Shown: positions 17,221 through 26,575, counted from the first letter of the stretch. The stretch is 64,000 nucleotides of DNA from Streptomyces sp. R302 (GCF_012927245.1 NZ_JABBGE010000004.1:496001-560000); one strand, 5' to 3'. The notes: a model not told the origin generated them from the letters alone. Program-made: numbers and translations.

Positions 17221-17692
17221 CCCCCCCCGCCGGGCGCGCCCGGGCCCCCGTTGCGGGCTGCGCCCGTCGCCCCCCGTTGTGGGCATACGTTCCGCAGGGG
17301 CGATGGGGGTCCCCCCTGCTCGAGCGAAGCCGAGAGCTTGGGGGAGGGTGGGCACAACGGACGGCGCCCCTAACCGGGCCCAGGTTCCCGCGCCTGAACG
17401 CCCCGCACACGCGGACCCGCACCGTGGGTGTGCCCACCCGTTCCGCCCTGCGGAACACCTGCCCACACGGCGGCGGCGACACCCCGCTGGGTGCAGCTCA
17501 CGACGGGGTGGTCGGGCGTGAGCCCGGTGCGGTGCGCGGGCGGGCCCGCTGGGTGCAGCTCACGATGGAGTGGCCGGGCGCGAGCCCGGTGCCGTGCGCC
17601 GGCAGGCGCGGCGGGTGCGGCCCGCGACGGGTGGCCGGCGGGTGTGCGGTGGGGGGTGTGCCCGGGGTTCGATTCTGGGGAGGTATGTCAGG
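17221..17692. repeat. gene-free region with Streptomyces-type dispersed repeats
   Basis: Holds an element bounded by inverted CCGTTGTG (17274-17281) and CACAACGG (17353-17360) containing a hairpin around GCTCGAGCGAAGCCGAGAGC near 17319-17338; a second stem-loop with inverted GTTCCGC and GCGGAAC near 17440-17457; and two direct copies of a roughly 50-bp block starting GCTGGGTGCAGCTCACGA near 17488 and 17550. Frames crossing it show no protein signature. Confidence 0.75.
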
Positions 17693-19879
17693 GTGGGGGG
17701 ACGTTTGGGTGGAAGGTCGGGTGGCGTGGGGTACGGGCGATGGCGCGGGGCGGGGCGGGCCGCCGTCAGGGTGGTCAGCGTGTGGGCGGTGTCGACCGCG
17801 ACCCTGCTCGTGCTCGCCGCGCTGCTCCCCGACTTCCAGCTGCAGTCGCCGGACGGCGACACCCTCACCCGTACGGCCCTCACCGCCGCCTGGGCCGCCG
17901 GCGCCTTCGGTCTGCTGACCGCGCTCGTCTGGCCGCTCGTCGTCCGCGCCCTGCTCCTCGTGCCCGCGCTGGTCCTCGGACTGCTCGTGTTCTTCCTGAA
18001 CGGTTCGCTGCTGCTCGTCGCGCTGTGGCTGATCCCGGACGGCCGGGGCGCGGCGGACCCGGAGACGGCCGTCGTCGTCGCGGCCGTGATGTCCGCCGTG
18101 GCGTCCGCGACGTCGACCGCGCTCGCCGTGCGGGACGACGACGCGTACCGCCGCCGGCTGTACCGGCTGACGGGGCGGACCCGTCCCCGCGACCCCCGCT
18201 CCGTCCCGGTGCCCGCGCCCGGCACGGTCTTCCTGCAGCTCGACGGCGTCGGCCACGAGGTGCTGCGGCGGGCCGTCGACGACGGGCTGATGCCGACGGT
18301 GGCGGGGTGGCTGGAGGCGGGGTACCGGCTCACTCCGTGGCGCACGGACTGGTCGAGCCAGACGGGCGCCAGCCAGCTCGGCATCCTGCACGGCAGCAAC
18401 GAGGACGTGCCGGCCTTCCGCTGGTACGAGAAGGACACCGGGCGGCTGATGGTGTCGAACCGGCCGGCGAGCGCCGTGGAGCTGCAGCGCCGGGCGGTGC
18501 GCCGCACCGGCGACGGCGGTCTGCTCAGCCTGGACGGCGCCTCCCGGGGCAACCTGTTCAGCGGCGGCGCCGACGAGGTGGCCCTGGTCCTGACGGTCGC
18601 CGCGCGCCGGGGCCGCCGCAACCGCTCGCGCGCCGGCTACTTCGCGTACTTCTCCGATCCGGCGAACGCGGTCCGTACCGCCGGCTCCCTCGTCAACGAG
18701 GTGGTCCGCGAGGTGGCCCAGTCGACCCGGGCCCGGCTGCGCCGCGAGTCGCCCCGGATCCGGCGCGGCGGCACGTACCCCTTCGTGCGCGCCTTCGCGA
18801 CCGTCGTCGAGCGGGACGTGGTGGTCGCGGCGGTGATGGGCGACATGCTCGCCGGTCGCACCGCCGTCTACGCGGACCTCGTCGCGTACGACGAGGTGGC
18901 GCACCACTCGGGGCCGCGCGGCCGGGACACCGACCAGGTGCTGCGCCGTCTCGACCGGGCCGTCGGGCTGATCGCCAGGGTCGCCGAGCACGCCCCGCGG
19001 CCGTACCGGATCGTGCTCCTCTCGGACCACGGGCAGAGCCCGGGGGAGACCTTCGAGGGCGCGTACGGGCTGACGCTGAAGGATCTGGTGCGGGCGGGCT
19101 GCGGGCTGCCGGTGTCGCGCCGGGCCGGCCGGACCCGCAGCGGCGCGGAGGCCGGGGACGCCGCCAGGGACGCGCTGCGCAGCGCCCTGCACCGGCCGGT
19201 GGAGACGGGCGAGGAGACGGAGCGGGAGCTGCCCGCCCGGCCGTCCGAGCCGGTCGTCCTCGCCTCCGGCAACCTGGGCCTGGTCTCCTTCCCGGACGTG
19301 CCGCGCCGGATGACGAGGGAGGAGATCGACCGGCGTCATCCGGCGCTGCTGCGGACCCTCGCCCGGCATCCGGGGATCGGCTTCCTGCTCGTGGCGAGCG
19401 AGGCGCACGGTTCGGTGGTGCTTGCGGGGGACGGCGTGGAGGTGCCGGTGGCCGAGCTGGCCGACGACGGGCCGCTGGCGGTCTTCGGCCGGGGCGCGGC
19501 CGACGCGGTGCGGCGCACCGACGGCTTCCCGCACGTCGCGGACGTGATGGTGAACTCGATGTACGACCCGGCGACCGGCGCCGTGCACGCCTTCGAGGAG
19601 CAGATCGGCTCGCACGGCGGTCTGGGCGGCGAGCAGTCGCACCCCTTCCTGCTGTCGCCGCCGGAGCTGTCGCCGCCGGTCGCGGAGGGGGAGGAACTGG
19701 TGGGCGCCGAGCGGGTGCACCGGGTGCTGCGGCGCTGGCTGCGCGAGGACGACGGGCCGCAGGTGCCGCTCGGCCCGTCCGCGGACCCGGCGGACGCTCC
19801 GGAGATTTCCCCGTCCGCGACGGAAACGGAATCAGTTCTTCCGGCGGAGTGGCCGGTCCCGCCGGACAAAAACCACTGA
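17693..19879 (+). CDS. membrane-anchored alkaline-phosphatase-superfamily phosphodiesterase
   Basis: 728 residues with GTG 17693 preceded by GGGGAGG; other GTGs downstream are possible. Residues about 25-150 contain four hydrophobic helices like a phage-holin/DUF membrane module. The rest is a type I phosphodiesterase/nucleotide pyrophosphatase domain: metal ligand in FLQLDGVGHEVL, nucleophile region SSQTGASQLGILHG, DLVAYDEVAHHSG and VLLSDHGQSPG. The late metal site includes SHGGLGGEQSHPF. The catalytic domain is probably extracytoplasmic or membrane-facing, possibly acting on lipid or teichoic-acid phosphodiesters (inference). Confidence 0.88.
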   Translation: MGGRLGGRSGGVGYGRWRGAGRAAVRVVSVWAVSTATLLVLAALLPDFQLQSPDGDTLTRTALTAAWAAGAFGLLTALVWPLVVRALLLVPALVLGLLVFFLNGSLLLVALWLIPDGRGAADPETAVVVAAVMSAVASATSTALAVRDDDAYRRRLYRLTGRTRPRDPRSVPVPAPGTVFLQLDGVGHEVLRRAVDDGLMPTVAGWLEAGYRLTPWRTDWSSQTGASQLGILHGSNEDVPAFRWYEKDTGRLMVSNRPASAVELQRRAVRRTGDGGLLSLDGASRGNLFSGGADEVALVLTVAARRGRRNRSRAGYFAYFSDPANAVRTAGSLVNEVVREVAQSTRARLRRESPRIRRGGTYPFVRAFATVVERDVVVAAVMGDMLAGRTAVYADLVAYDEVAHHSGPRGRDTDQVLRRLDRAVGLIARVAEHAPRPYRIVLLSDHGQSPGETFEGAYGLTLKDLVRAGCGLPVSRRAGRTRSGAEAGDAARDALRSALHRPVETGEETERELPARPSEPVVLASGNLGLVSFPDVPRRMTREEIDRRHPALLRTLARHPGIGFLLVASEAHGSVVLAGDGVEVPVAELADDGPLAVFGRGAADAVRRTDGFPHVADVMVNSMYDPATGAVHAFEEQIGSHGGLGGEQSHPFLLSPPELSPPVAEGEELVGAERVHRVLRRWLREDDGPQVPLGPSADPADAPEISPSATETESVLPAEWPVPPDKNH

Positions 19880-19913
19880 TTTGGACGGGTGTTCGCCGTA
19901 CCCGACCATGGTC

Positions 19914-19939
19914 CGGTTCCGGAGCCTTGTCCGGAACCG
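19914..19939. terminator. inverted repeat after the phosphodiesterase gene
   Basis: Perfect 10-bp arms CGGTTCCGGA and TCCGGAACCG around a 6-nt loop, 35 bp after the stop and 24 bp before the permease start. No T-run follows, so it is either a GC-type terminator or an operator for the permease. Confidence 0.5.
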
Positions 19940-19962
19940 CACGACGGAAGGCGCACCACCCC

Positions 19963-21387
19963 ATGAACACGGCCCCCACCGCCGCCCCGGCCCCGACGCT
20001 CCCCACGGACGGTACCGACGGGCCCGGTGGTCCCGGCCGGCAGCACGCCCGCCGCTTCGGGCTCCCGATCGCGACGGCCCTGGTCATGGGCAACATCATC
20101 GGCGGCGGCATCTTCCTGCTGCCCGCCTCCGTCGCCCCCTTCGGCACCATCAGCCTGGTCGCCTTCGGCGTCCTCACCCTCGGCGCGCTCGCCCTCGCCC
20201 TCGTCTTCGGCCGGCTCGCCCACCGCCACCCGATGACCGGCGGCCCGTACGTCTACGCCCGCGAGGCCTTCGGCGACTTCGCCGGCTTCCTCGCGGCCTG
20301 GTCGTACTGGATCACCGCCTGGGTCTCCAACGCGGCCCTCGCCGTCGCCGCCGTCGGCTACCTCGACGTCCTCGTGCCCCTCCACGGGGCGAAGGCCGCC
20401 ACCATCGGCGCCGCCCTGCTCATCCAGTGGCTGCCGGCCCTCGCCAACCTCGCCGGGACCCGGTACGTCGGCGCCGTCCAGCTCGTCGCCACCGTGCTCA
20501 AGTTCGTGCCGCTGCTGCTCGTCGCCGTCGGCGGGTTCTTCTTCTTCGACAGCGCCAACCTCGGCCCCTTCCGGGCCGGCGGCGAGAGCGCGCTCGGCGC
20601 GGTCTCCGCCTCCGCTGCGATCCTGCTCTTCAGCTACCTCGGCGTCGAGTCCGCCGCCGTCAGCGCCGGCGAGGTCCGCGACCCGCGCCGCAACGTCGGC
20701 CGCGCCACCGTCCTCGGCACCCTCGCCGCCGCCACGCTGTACCTGCTCACCATGGTCTCCGTCTTCGGCACCGTCCCGCACGACGCGCTCGTCTCCTCCA
20801 GCGCCCCCTTCGCCGACGCCGTCAACCTGATGTTCGGCGGAAGCTGGGGCGGCGCCGCCGTCGCCTGCATGGCCCTGGTCTCCATGGTCGGCGCCCTCAA
20901 CGGCTGGACCCTGCTCAGCGCCCAGACCCCGTACGCCGCCGCCCGCGACGGACTCTTCCCGCAGGTCTTCACCGTGAAGCGGCGCGGAGTGCCCACCGTC
21001 GGCGTGCTCGTGACCGTCGTCCTCGCCTCCCTCCTGACCGTGTACAACTACACGGCCGGCCCGAGCGGCGTCTTCGAGATGCTGGTCCTCGTCACCACCT
21101 TCACCGCGACCGTCCCCTACCTGCTCTCCGCCGCCGCCCAGGTCTACTTCCTCCTCTCCGGCCGGACGGACCGCGTCCACCCTCCCCGTCTCGTCCGCGA
21201 CTCCGTCCTCGCCCTCGCCGCCTTCGGCTTCTCCCTCTGGCTCGTCGCCGGCTCCGGCTACGCCGCCGTCTACCAGGGCGTCCTCTTCCTCTTCGCCGGC
21301 GTCCTCGTGTACGCCTGGATGTCCGCCCGCAAGCGCGCGACGGCCGCCCGTGCGGCCGAGGCGGTGAATCCGGCCCCGGAGGCGTAG
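19963..21387 (+). CDS. APC-superfamily amino acid permease / antiporter
   Basis: 474 residues, ATG 19963. Twelve predicted membrane helices; the first carries the APC signature GLPIATALVMGNIIGGGIF, and later ones LFSYLGVESAAVSAGEV and NGWTLLSAQTPYAAARDGLFP, closest in style to AdiC-type basic amino acid/agmatine antiporters. A likely proton-driven transporter of cationic or neutral amino acids at the cytoplasmic membrane; the substrate is not determined. The inverted repeat 24 bp upstream could be regulatory. Confidence 0.9.
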   Translation: MNTAPTAAPAPTLPTDGTDGPGGPGRQHARRFGLPIATALVMGNIIGGGIFLLPASVAPFGTISLVAFGVLTLGALALALVFGRLAHRHPMTGGPYVYAREAFGDFAGFLAAWSYWITAWVSNAALAVAAVGYLDVLVPLHGAKAATIGAALLIQWLPALANLAGTRYVGAVQLVATVLKFVPLLLVAVGGFFFFDSANLGPFRAGGESALGAVSASAAILLFSYLGVESAAVSAGEVRDPRRNVGRATVLGTLAAATLYLLTMVSVFGTVPHDALVSSSAPFADAVNLMFGGSWGGAAVACMALVSMVGALNGWTLLSAQTPYAAARDGLFPQVFTVKRRGVPTVGVLVTVVLASLLTVYNYTAGPSGVFEMLVLVTTFTATVPYLLSAAAQVYFLLSGRTDRVHPPRLVRDSVLALAAFGFSLWLVAGSGYAAVYQGVLFLFAGVLVYAWMSARKRATAARAAEAVNPAPEA

Positions 21388-21453
21388 CCCAGGAGGGCGG
21401 ATCTCCCGCCCACCCGGAGCACCCACCGACCCCGCGGGGCAGTACGGATCACC

Positions 21454-21864
21454 GTGACCCCCGCCCCCCGGCTCCCCGCCGCCCCCGCCGCCCCCGCCCC
21501 CTCGCCGGGGCGTCCGGCGCGGGTCCGGCGGCTCCTCGCGCTGTGCTGCGGGGTGCTGCTCGTCCTCGCGCTCTTCGGCGCGGGCGGCCGGGTGGGGGCC
21601 CTCGTCGGGGCTGGGGCCGGGGCCGGGGCCGAGCCGCTGCCCGCCGGGGCGCCCGCCGTGCCCGATCCGGCCGGTGAGACGTACGAGCCGGGGCCCGCCG
21701 AGACGGGGCTTCCCGGCCGCACCCGGCAGCGCCGGACCCGCGTCCGGCCCGTGCCGTCCCGCCCGCGCCGCCGCCACGCCCGCCGCACCCGACGGGCCGG
21801 CGCCCCCGTCCCCGTACCCGCCCCGCGGCCGTCCTCGCACCGGCGGGTGGTGCTGCGCTGCTGA
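21454..21864 (+). CDS. small membrane-anchored or secreted basic protein
   Basis: 136 residues from GTG 21454. One hydrophobic segment (LLALCCGVLLVLALFGAGG, about residues 27-45) followed by an Ala/Pro/Gly region and a very arginine-rich C-terminus. No recognised domain. Composition fits lineage-restricted Streptomyces secreted proteins, and a second short gene follows with a good ribosome-binding site, but the reading frame could be compositional. Moderately supported. Confidence 0.5.
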   Translation: MTPAPRLPAAPAAPAPSPGRPARVRRLLALCCGVLLVLALFGAGGRVGALVGAGAGAGAEPLPAGAPAVPDPAGETYEPGPAETGLPGRTRQRRTRVRPVPSRPRRRHARRTRRAGAPVPVPAPRPSSHRRVVLRC

Positions 21865-21923
21865 CAGGCCCCGCCTCCAGCAGCCCTCACCCACCCACCC
21901 CGCACCCCGCGAGGAGCACCGCC

Positions 21924-22082
21924 ATGCCCACCGATCCGTACGCCGTCCTCCAGGCCCTGCTGCGCGCCGAGGCCGCCCGGAGCCGCCGCACCCCCGCCGC
22001 CGAGCACCGGTCCGAACCGGCGCCCGCGCCGATCACGGAATCCCCGTCCCCGTCCCCGCGCCGGGAGCGCCCGGCCCGCTGA
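21924..22082 (+). CDS. 52-residue hypothetical protein
   Basis: ATG 21924 is preceded by GAGGAG at 7 nt. The peptide begins MPTDPYAVLQALLRAEAARS, an amphipathic helix, then a Pro/Ser/Arg tail. No domain known. Included because of the strong start signal and its position 60 bp after the small basic protein. Confidence 0.5.
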   Translation: MPTDPYAVLQALLRAEAARSRRTPAAEHRSEPAPAPITESPSPSPRRERPAR

Positions 22083-22370
22083 CCCCTGAGGGATCCGGCC
22101 GCCCGGCGGCCGGATCCCCCCGGCATCGGGAATCCGATCGCGGGCGGCCGTCCGGGCGTACCAGGCTGACCGGATGACCTCGACCGACCGGCACGCCCGC
22201 CCCGATCGGCCCTCCGGAACCCCCTCCGGACCGGGCCCCGACCCCGAGCCCCGCACCCCCGCCCCCGCGCCCACATCGGCCGCCGCGCCGCCGCGTACCG
22301 TCGCCCCGGCATGACCTCTCAGGTAATCGACCCGCACCGGCCCCCGGCGGCAAGCTCTGAAGCACCGGAA

Positions 22371-22394
22371 CCCGGGCGGCGCACTCCGCCCGGG
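22371..22394. terminator. GC-rich hairpin before the small membrane protein gene
   Basis: Perfect inverted arms CCCGGGCGG and CCGCCCGGG with a 6-nt loop. It sits 40 bp before the next start, so it could be a terminator for upstream transcription or a leader structure; no T-run. Confidence 0.45.
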
Positions 22395-22434
22395 CGCCGG
22401 GTCCCCCCGTACTTCCCTTGGAGGGTGATCCGCC

Positions 22435-22851
22435 ATGTCCCAGACCCTGCTCACCGGTCTCGCCCGCACCACCCGGCCGGCCACAGCGCTCCGCCGCTTC
22501 CTCGCCCTCGACGCCGTCGTCACCGGGGCCAACGGCCTCGCCTACGCCCTCGCCTCCGGACCGCTCGGCGAACTCCTCGGCGTGGACGCCGGACTGCTCC
22601 TCGGACTCGGCCTCTTCCTCACCGCGTACGCCGCCGGCGTCGCCTGGCTCGCGAGCCGTCCGCAGCCCCCGGCGCCCGCCGTGAAGCTCGTCGTCGACGC
22701 CAACCTGCTGTGGGCCGCCCTCAGCGTCGTCGCCCTCGTCGCCTGGCTGGAGCCCACCACCGCCGGACTCGTCTGGACCCCGACGCAGGCCGCCACCGTC
22801 GCCGGCTTCGCCCTCCTCCAGTGGGCGGCGCTGCGGGCCTCCACCGACTGA
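22435..22851 (+). CDS. four-helix integral membrane protein
   Basis: 138 residues, ATG 22435 after TTGGAGGG. Four hydrophobic helices (about 22-42, 48-70, 82-104, 112-132) with few charged residues. It resembles small actinobacterial conserved membrane proteins of unknown function. It converges on the MmyB-type regulator gene, with 7 bp between stops, which suggests but does not prove a functional link. Confidence 0.75.
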   Translation: MSQTLLTGLARTTRPATALRRFLALDAVVTGANGLAYALASGPLGELLGVDAGLLLGLGLFLTAYAAGVAWLASRPQPPAPAVKLVVDANLLWAALSVVALVAWLEPTTAGLVWTPTQAATVAGFALLQWAALRASTD

Positions 22852-22858
22852 AAGACCG

Positions 22859-23662
22859 TCAGAAAGTCAGCGACTTCAGGTACTCCACCGTCGCCGGGTC
22901 CGCCGGGAGCAGCGTCTCGATGGCCAGCTCGGCGACGGTCACGTCCATCGGCGTGTTGAAGGTCGAGATCGACGACACGAAGGACAGCACCCGCCCGTCG
23001 TGCTCGATCCGCAGCGGCAGCGCGAAGTACGGATACGGCTCCGGGTCCGGCACGTCCTCCGGGCGCGGCTCCGGCAGCGGATACGCCTTCACCTCCTCGT
23101 ACACCGCGCGCAGCGCGTCCGAGCGGGCGAAGGCGATCTGACGCTCCATCTGGGCCAGCAGATGCGCCCGCCACTCCCGCAGGTTGTGGATCCGCGGCGC
23201 CAGGCCCTCCGGGTGCAGGGTGATCCGCATGACGTTCATCGGAGGCGTCAGCAGGTGCTCCGGCAGCCCGCCCAGCATCAGCCCGATCGCCCGGTTCGCC
23301 GCCACCACCGTGTACGCGCCGTCCACCACGAGCGCCGGATACGGCTCGTACCCCCGGAGCAGCCGCGCGATGCCCTCCCGCAGCGTCTCCAGCTCCGGCG
23401 CGTCCAGCGTCGACTCCGCGTACCGGGGCGCGTAACCCGCCGCGAGGAGCAGCGCGTTGCGGTCCCGCACCGGCACGTCCAGGTGCTCCGCGAGCCGCAG
23501 GATCATCTCCTCGCTCGGCCGCGACCGGCCCGTCTCGACGAAGGAGATGTGCCGGGCCGAGGAGTCCGCGCGCAGCGCCAGCTCCAGCTGGCTGAGCCGC
23601 CGCCGCTCGCGCCAGCCGCGCAGCAGCGGCCCGACCCCCGTGTCGCTCACCGCTGTCGTCAT
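22859..23662 (-). CDS. XRE-type regulator with MmyB-like ligand domain
   Basis: 267 residues. Residues about 10-68 form a helix-turn-helix (RGWRERRRLSQLELALRADSSARHISFVETGRSRPS), followed by an MmyB-like PAS-related domain (YPALVVDGAYTVVAANRAIGLML, PPMNVMRITLHPEGLAPRI), which in related proteins binds fatty acid-like ligands. Start ATG 23662; a TACCGT -10-like hexamer (23669-23674) ends 6 nt upstream, so the mRNA may be leaderless. Divergent from the pterin dehydratase gene. Confidence 0.9.
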   Translation of the reverse strand: MTTAVSDTGVGPLLRGWRERRRLSQLELALRADSSARHISFVETGRSRPSEEMILRLAEHLDVPVRDRNALLLAAGYAPRYAESTLDAPELETLREGIARLLRGYEPYPALVVDGAYTVVAANRAIGLMLGGLPEHLLTPPMNVMRITLHPEGLAPRIHNLREWRAHLLAQMERQIAFARSDALRAVYEEVKAYPLPEPRPEDVPDPEPYPYFALPLRIEHDGRVLSFVSSISTFNTPMDVTVAELAIETLLPADPATVEYLKSLTF

Positions 23663-23764
23663 GCGCAGACGGTATCCCAGAGGGGCGACCCGGGTACGTA
23701 CCCTCGGGGAGCGTCCGCACCACGAACCCCACCCCGCGCACCACCGACCGGAGGGAGCCCGCCT

Positions 23765-24070
23765 GTGTCCACGCAGCCGCTGTCGCAGAAGGAGATCGAG
23801 GACCGCCTGCGGGAGCTCCCCGGCTGGTCCGTCGAGGACGCCCGCCTGGTCCGCTCCTACCGGCTCCCCGACCACTTCGCGGCCACCGCCCTCGTCGTCC
23901 ACGTCGCGCAGATCCAGCAGGAGCTCAACCACCACTCGGACCTGACGCTCGGCTACGACTCGGTCGCCCTCGCCGTCCACACCCACTCGGCCGGCGGGGC
24001 CCTCACGGAGAAGGACTTCGCGCTCGCCGAGCGCGTCGAGGCCATCGCCCCCGGCCACGGCGCACACTGA
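23765..24070 (+). CDS. 4a-hydroxytetrahydrobiopterin dehydratase (PCD/DCoH)
   Basis: 101 residues from GTG 23765, with GGAGGGAG 8 nt upstream. The PCD motif is present: H56-H57 in QQELNHHSDLTLGYDSVALAV and a third conserved histidine in VHTHSAGG. The enzyme dehydrates the 4a-carbinolamine formed by aromatic amino-acid hydroxylases, and in actinomycetes often serves a less defined pterin recycling role. No hydroxylase is nearby in this window. Confidence 0.93.
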   Translation: MSTQPLSQKEIEDRLRELPGWSVEDARLVRSYRLPDHFAATALVVHVAQIQQELNHHSDLTLGYDSVALAVHTHSAGGALTEKDFALAERVEAIAPGHGAH

Positions 24071-24099
24071 CGCACCGTCCGCTCCGTAGGCTGTCCGGC

Positions 24100-24852
24100 A
24101 TGGCGGACACCCTGCTCGACTACGAGACCGAGGCGGCCCACTACGACGAGACCCGCGGCGGCGTGCCCCGGGCGGAGGCGGCGGCCGCGGCCGTGCTGCG
24201 CCTGGTGCCGCCTGGCGCCCGCACCCTCCTCGACCTGGCCTGCGGCACCGGGCTCGTCACCGAACGGCTCGCCAGGCCCGGCCTGCGGGTCCTCGGCGCC
24301 GACGCCGCCCACGCCATGCTCCTGGCCGCCGGACGGCGCCTCCCCGGCCGGGTCCTGCGCGCCGACGCCCGCCGCCTCCCGTTCCCCGACGCGAGCCTCG
24401 ACGCGGTCTGCGCGGTGTGGCTGCTCCACCTGGTGCCGTTCACCGGGGAGATCGTCGCCGAGGCGGCGCGGGTGCTCCGCCCCGGCGGCGTCCTCGCCGT
24501 CACCGTCGACAAGGACGCCGCCCACGACGTCGGCAGCGACATCGACGCCCTGCTGCGCCCGCACCGCGCGCCCGGCGCCGCCCACGACCGCGCCGGACGC
24601 GTCGACGCCCTCGCCGCCGGGCACGGCCTCGCCCCCGCCGGCGCGACCGCCTTCACCGGCCACGGCCAGGGCGCCACCCCGGAAGGCGCCGCCCGCAGGC
24701 TCCGCGCCGGCTACTACGCCTCCTGGTTCCACGGAGACCGGGCGGTCACGGACTCCCTGGCGACCGCCCTGGCGGCCCTCCCGGACCAGACCGGCTCCCG
24801 CCCTGCCCCGGAGTACCGCCTGGCGGCGTACAGGAAGCCGGGTCGCGCCTAG
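24100..24852 (+). CDS. class I SAM-dependent methyltransferase
   Basis: 250 residues. Motif I LLDLACGTG (residues 43-51), acidic residue in VLGADAAHAML, and DASLDAVCAVWLLHLVPF as motif II region. TAGGCT at 24087-24092 lies 7 nt before the ATG, predicting a leaderless transcript. Its last 107 bp overlap the convergent ABC-F gene. Substrate unknown; proximity to an ABC-F resistance-type gene is suggestive only. Confidence 0.87.
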   Translation: MADTLLDYETEAAHYDETRGGVPRAEAAAAAVLRLVPPGARTLLDLACGTGLVTERLARPGLRVLGADAAHAMLLAAGRRLPGRVLRADARRLPFPDASLDAVCAVWLLHLVPFTGEIVAEAARVLRPGGVLAVTVDKDAAHDVGSDIDALLRPHRAPGAAHDRAGRVDALAAGHGLAPAGATAFTGHGQGATPEGAARRLRAGYYASWFHGDRAVTDSLATALAALPDQTGSRPAPEYRLAAYRKPGRA

Positions 24853-26575
24853 GGTCTCTCCGGCGGTTCATGGCCGGGGCCGCGACGCCCGGCTCGGCAC
24901 CTCGCCGCGCCGGACGCGGCGGCCTACCCGACCCTGATCCGCCGGACAGGCCCTGAAGCGCCACCCGGCCCCCGGCCAGCTCCAGCGGTCGGCCGCCGAA
25001 GCGCTCGCGGAACTCGTGGTCGTGCGAGACCGCGACGACCGTGCCGGGGAAGGCGGCCACCGCCTCCTCCAGCTCCTCCACCAGCGCGGGCGCCAGGTGG
25101 TTCGTGGGCTCGTCCAGGACCAGCAGGTCCGCGGGGCGGGAGACCAGCAGGGCCAGTTCGAGGCGGCGGCGCTGGCCCGCGGAGAGGGCGGCCACGGGGA
25201 CGGCGAGGTCCTCCTCGCGCAGCAGCCCGAGGGCCAGCAGCTCCGGGGCGTGTTCCTCGGGCGGTCCCGGCCTGCCCTCCGCCCAGACCGCGAGGGCGGT
25301 CCGGCGGGTGGGGGAGTGCGGCAGCTCCTGCGCGAGGTAGCCGACCCGGCCGGTGCGGCGCACCACCCCCTCCTCCGGGGCGAGTTCGCCGGCCAGCAGC
25401 CGCAACAGGGTCGTCTTCCCGGCCCCGTTGGGCCCGGAGACCAGCACCCGCTCACCCGCCCCGATCCGCACCCCGTCCACGGCGAGCCGCTCGCCGACCC
25501 GGACCCCGTCGAGCTCCACCAGCACCTCGGCGAGCGTTCCGTCCCCGGTGAACCACCCGCCGAACCGCAGCGGTTCGGGCGGCGCGGCCACCGGCTCCCG
25601 CAGCAGCTCGTCGAGTCGGCGGCGGGCCGTCCGCACCTGCCCGGAGAGCTTGTTCTCGCTGGAGCGGCGGTGCTTGCCGAAGCCCTGGCGCGGATCCCTC
25701 CCGGTCACCGCGAGCCGCTGCCCGGCCGCCGCGACCAGCTCCTCCGTACGGGCCACCTCCTCCCGCCACTCCTGGTGCTCCTGCGCCAGGCGGCGCCGCT
25801 CGGCCGCCTTCGCCGCCCGGTAGCCGGCCCAGCCGTCGCCGTACCGCAGCACGGTCCGCCGGTCCCGGTCGACCTCCAGGACGGTGGTGGCGAAACCGGT
25901 GAGGAAGGACCGGTCGTGGGTGACGACGAGGGCGGTGCCCCGGTGCGCGGCGAGCCGTCCGCGCAGCCAGTCGACGGCGTCGCGGTCGAGGTGGTTCGTC
26001 GGCTCGTCGAGCAGCAGCAGCTCGGCGCCGGAGGAGAGCACGCAGGCAAGGGCGAGGCGGGCCTGCTCGCCGCCGGAGAGCCCGGCGAGCCGCCGGCCGG
26101 CGGTGACATGGCCCAGGCCGAGGGCCTGGAGGGAGGCGGCGACCTCGGCGTCGGCGCGGTAGCCGCCGCGCTCCTCGAAACGTTCGAGGAGTTCCCCGTA
26201 CGCGGCGAGCTCCTCGGCGCCCGCCTCCCCGAGCCGCTCCTCGGCGGTCCGCAACTCCGCCTCCAACGAGCGGAGTTCACTCAGGGCGAGGTCGACGACG
26301 TCCTGGACGGTGCCGTCGGGCCCGACGGGGTACGTCTCCGGCAGGGTCTGGGCGAGCCGGGCGACGGCCCCGGGGAACCGGACGAGGACCTCGCCCTCGT
26401 CGGGAGCCAGACCGCCGTCGAGCAGCCGGAGCAGGGTGGACTTGCCGGAGCCGTTCTCGCCGACGACGACCGCCTTCTCTCCGGGGCGGACGGTGAACGA
26501 GACCTGGTCGAGCACACGACGGTCGCCGAAGGCGACGCCGACGTGACGAAGGGTGAGCTGAGCACGCTCGCGCAT
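24746..26575 (-). CDS. ABC-F family ATPase, antibiotic-resistance type
   Basis: 609 residues, ATG 26575 with AGAGGA upstream. Two ATPase domains without membrane spans: Walker A GENGSGKST and GPNGAGKTT, signatures LSGGEQARLAL and LSAGQRRRLEL, Walker B LLLLDEPTNHLD and LLVLDEPTNHLAP, separated by a long linker (about residues 245-330), as in ribosome-protection factors. Family members dislodge antibiotics from the peptidyl-transferase centre. Expression appears controlled by a leader peptide and attenuator immediately upstream. Oddity: about 85 low-complexity residues extend past the usual end and run antisense over the methyltransferase gene. Confidence 0.92.
   Translation of the reverse strand: MRERAQLTLRHVGVAFGDRRVLDQVSFTVRPGEKAVVVGENGSGKSTLLRLLDGGLAPDEGEVLVRFPGAVARLAQTLPETYPVGPDGTVQDVVDLALSELRSLEAELRTAEERLGEAGAEELAAYGELLERFEERGGYRADAEVAASLQALGLGHVTAGRRLAGLSGGEQARLALACVLSSGAELLLLDEPTNHLDRDAVDWLRGRLAAHRGTALVVTHDRSFLTGFATTVLEVDRDRRTVLRYGDGWAGYRAAKAAERRRLAQEHQEWREEVARTEELVAAAGQRLAVTGRDPRQGFGKHRRSSENKLSGQVRTARRRLDELLREPVAAPPEPLRFGGWFTGDGTLAEVLVELDGVRVGERLAVDGVRIGAGERVLVSGPNGAGKTTLLRLLAGELAPEEGVVRRTGRVGYLAQELPHSPTRRTALAVWAEGRPGPPEEHAPELLALGLLREEDLAVPVAALSAGQRRRLELALLVSRPADLLVLDEPTNHLAPALVEELEEAVAAFPGTVVAVSHDHEFRERFGGRPLELAGGRVALQGLSGGSGSGRPPRPARRGAEPGVAAPAMNRRRDPRRDPASCTPPGGTPGQGGSRSGPGGPPGRSPGSP

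Noticed and set aside
22174..22314. 46-residue frame beginning ATGACCTCGACC
   Set aside because: No ribosome-binding site, Pro/Ala/Thr-rich composition, no coupling to a neighbour.
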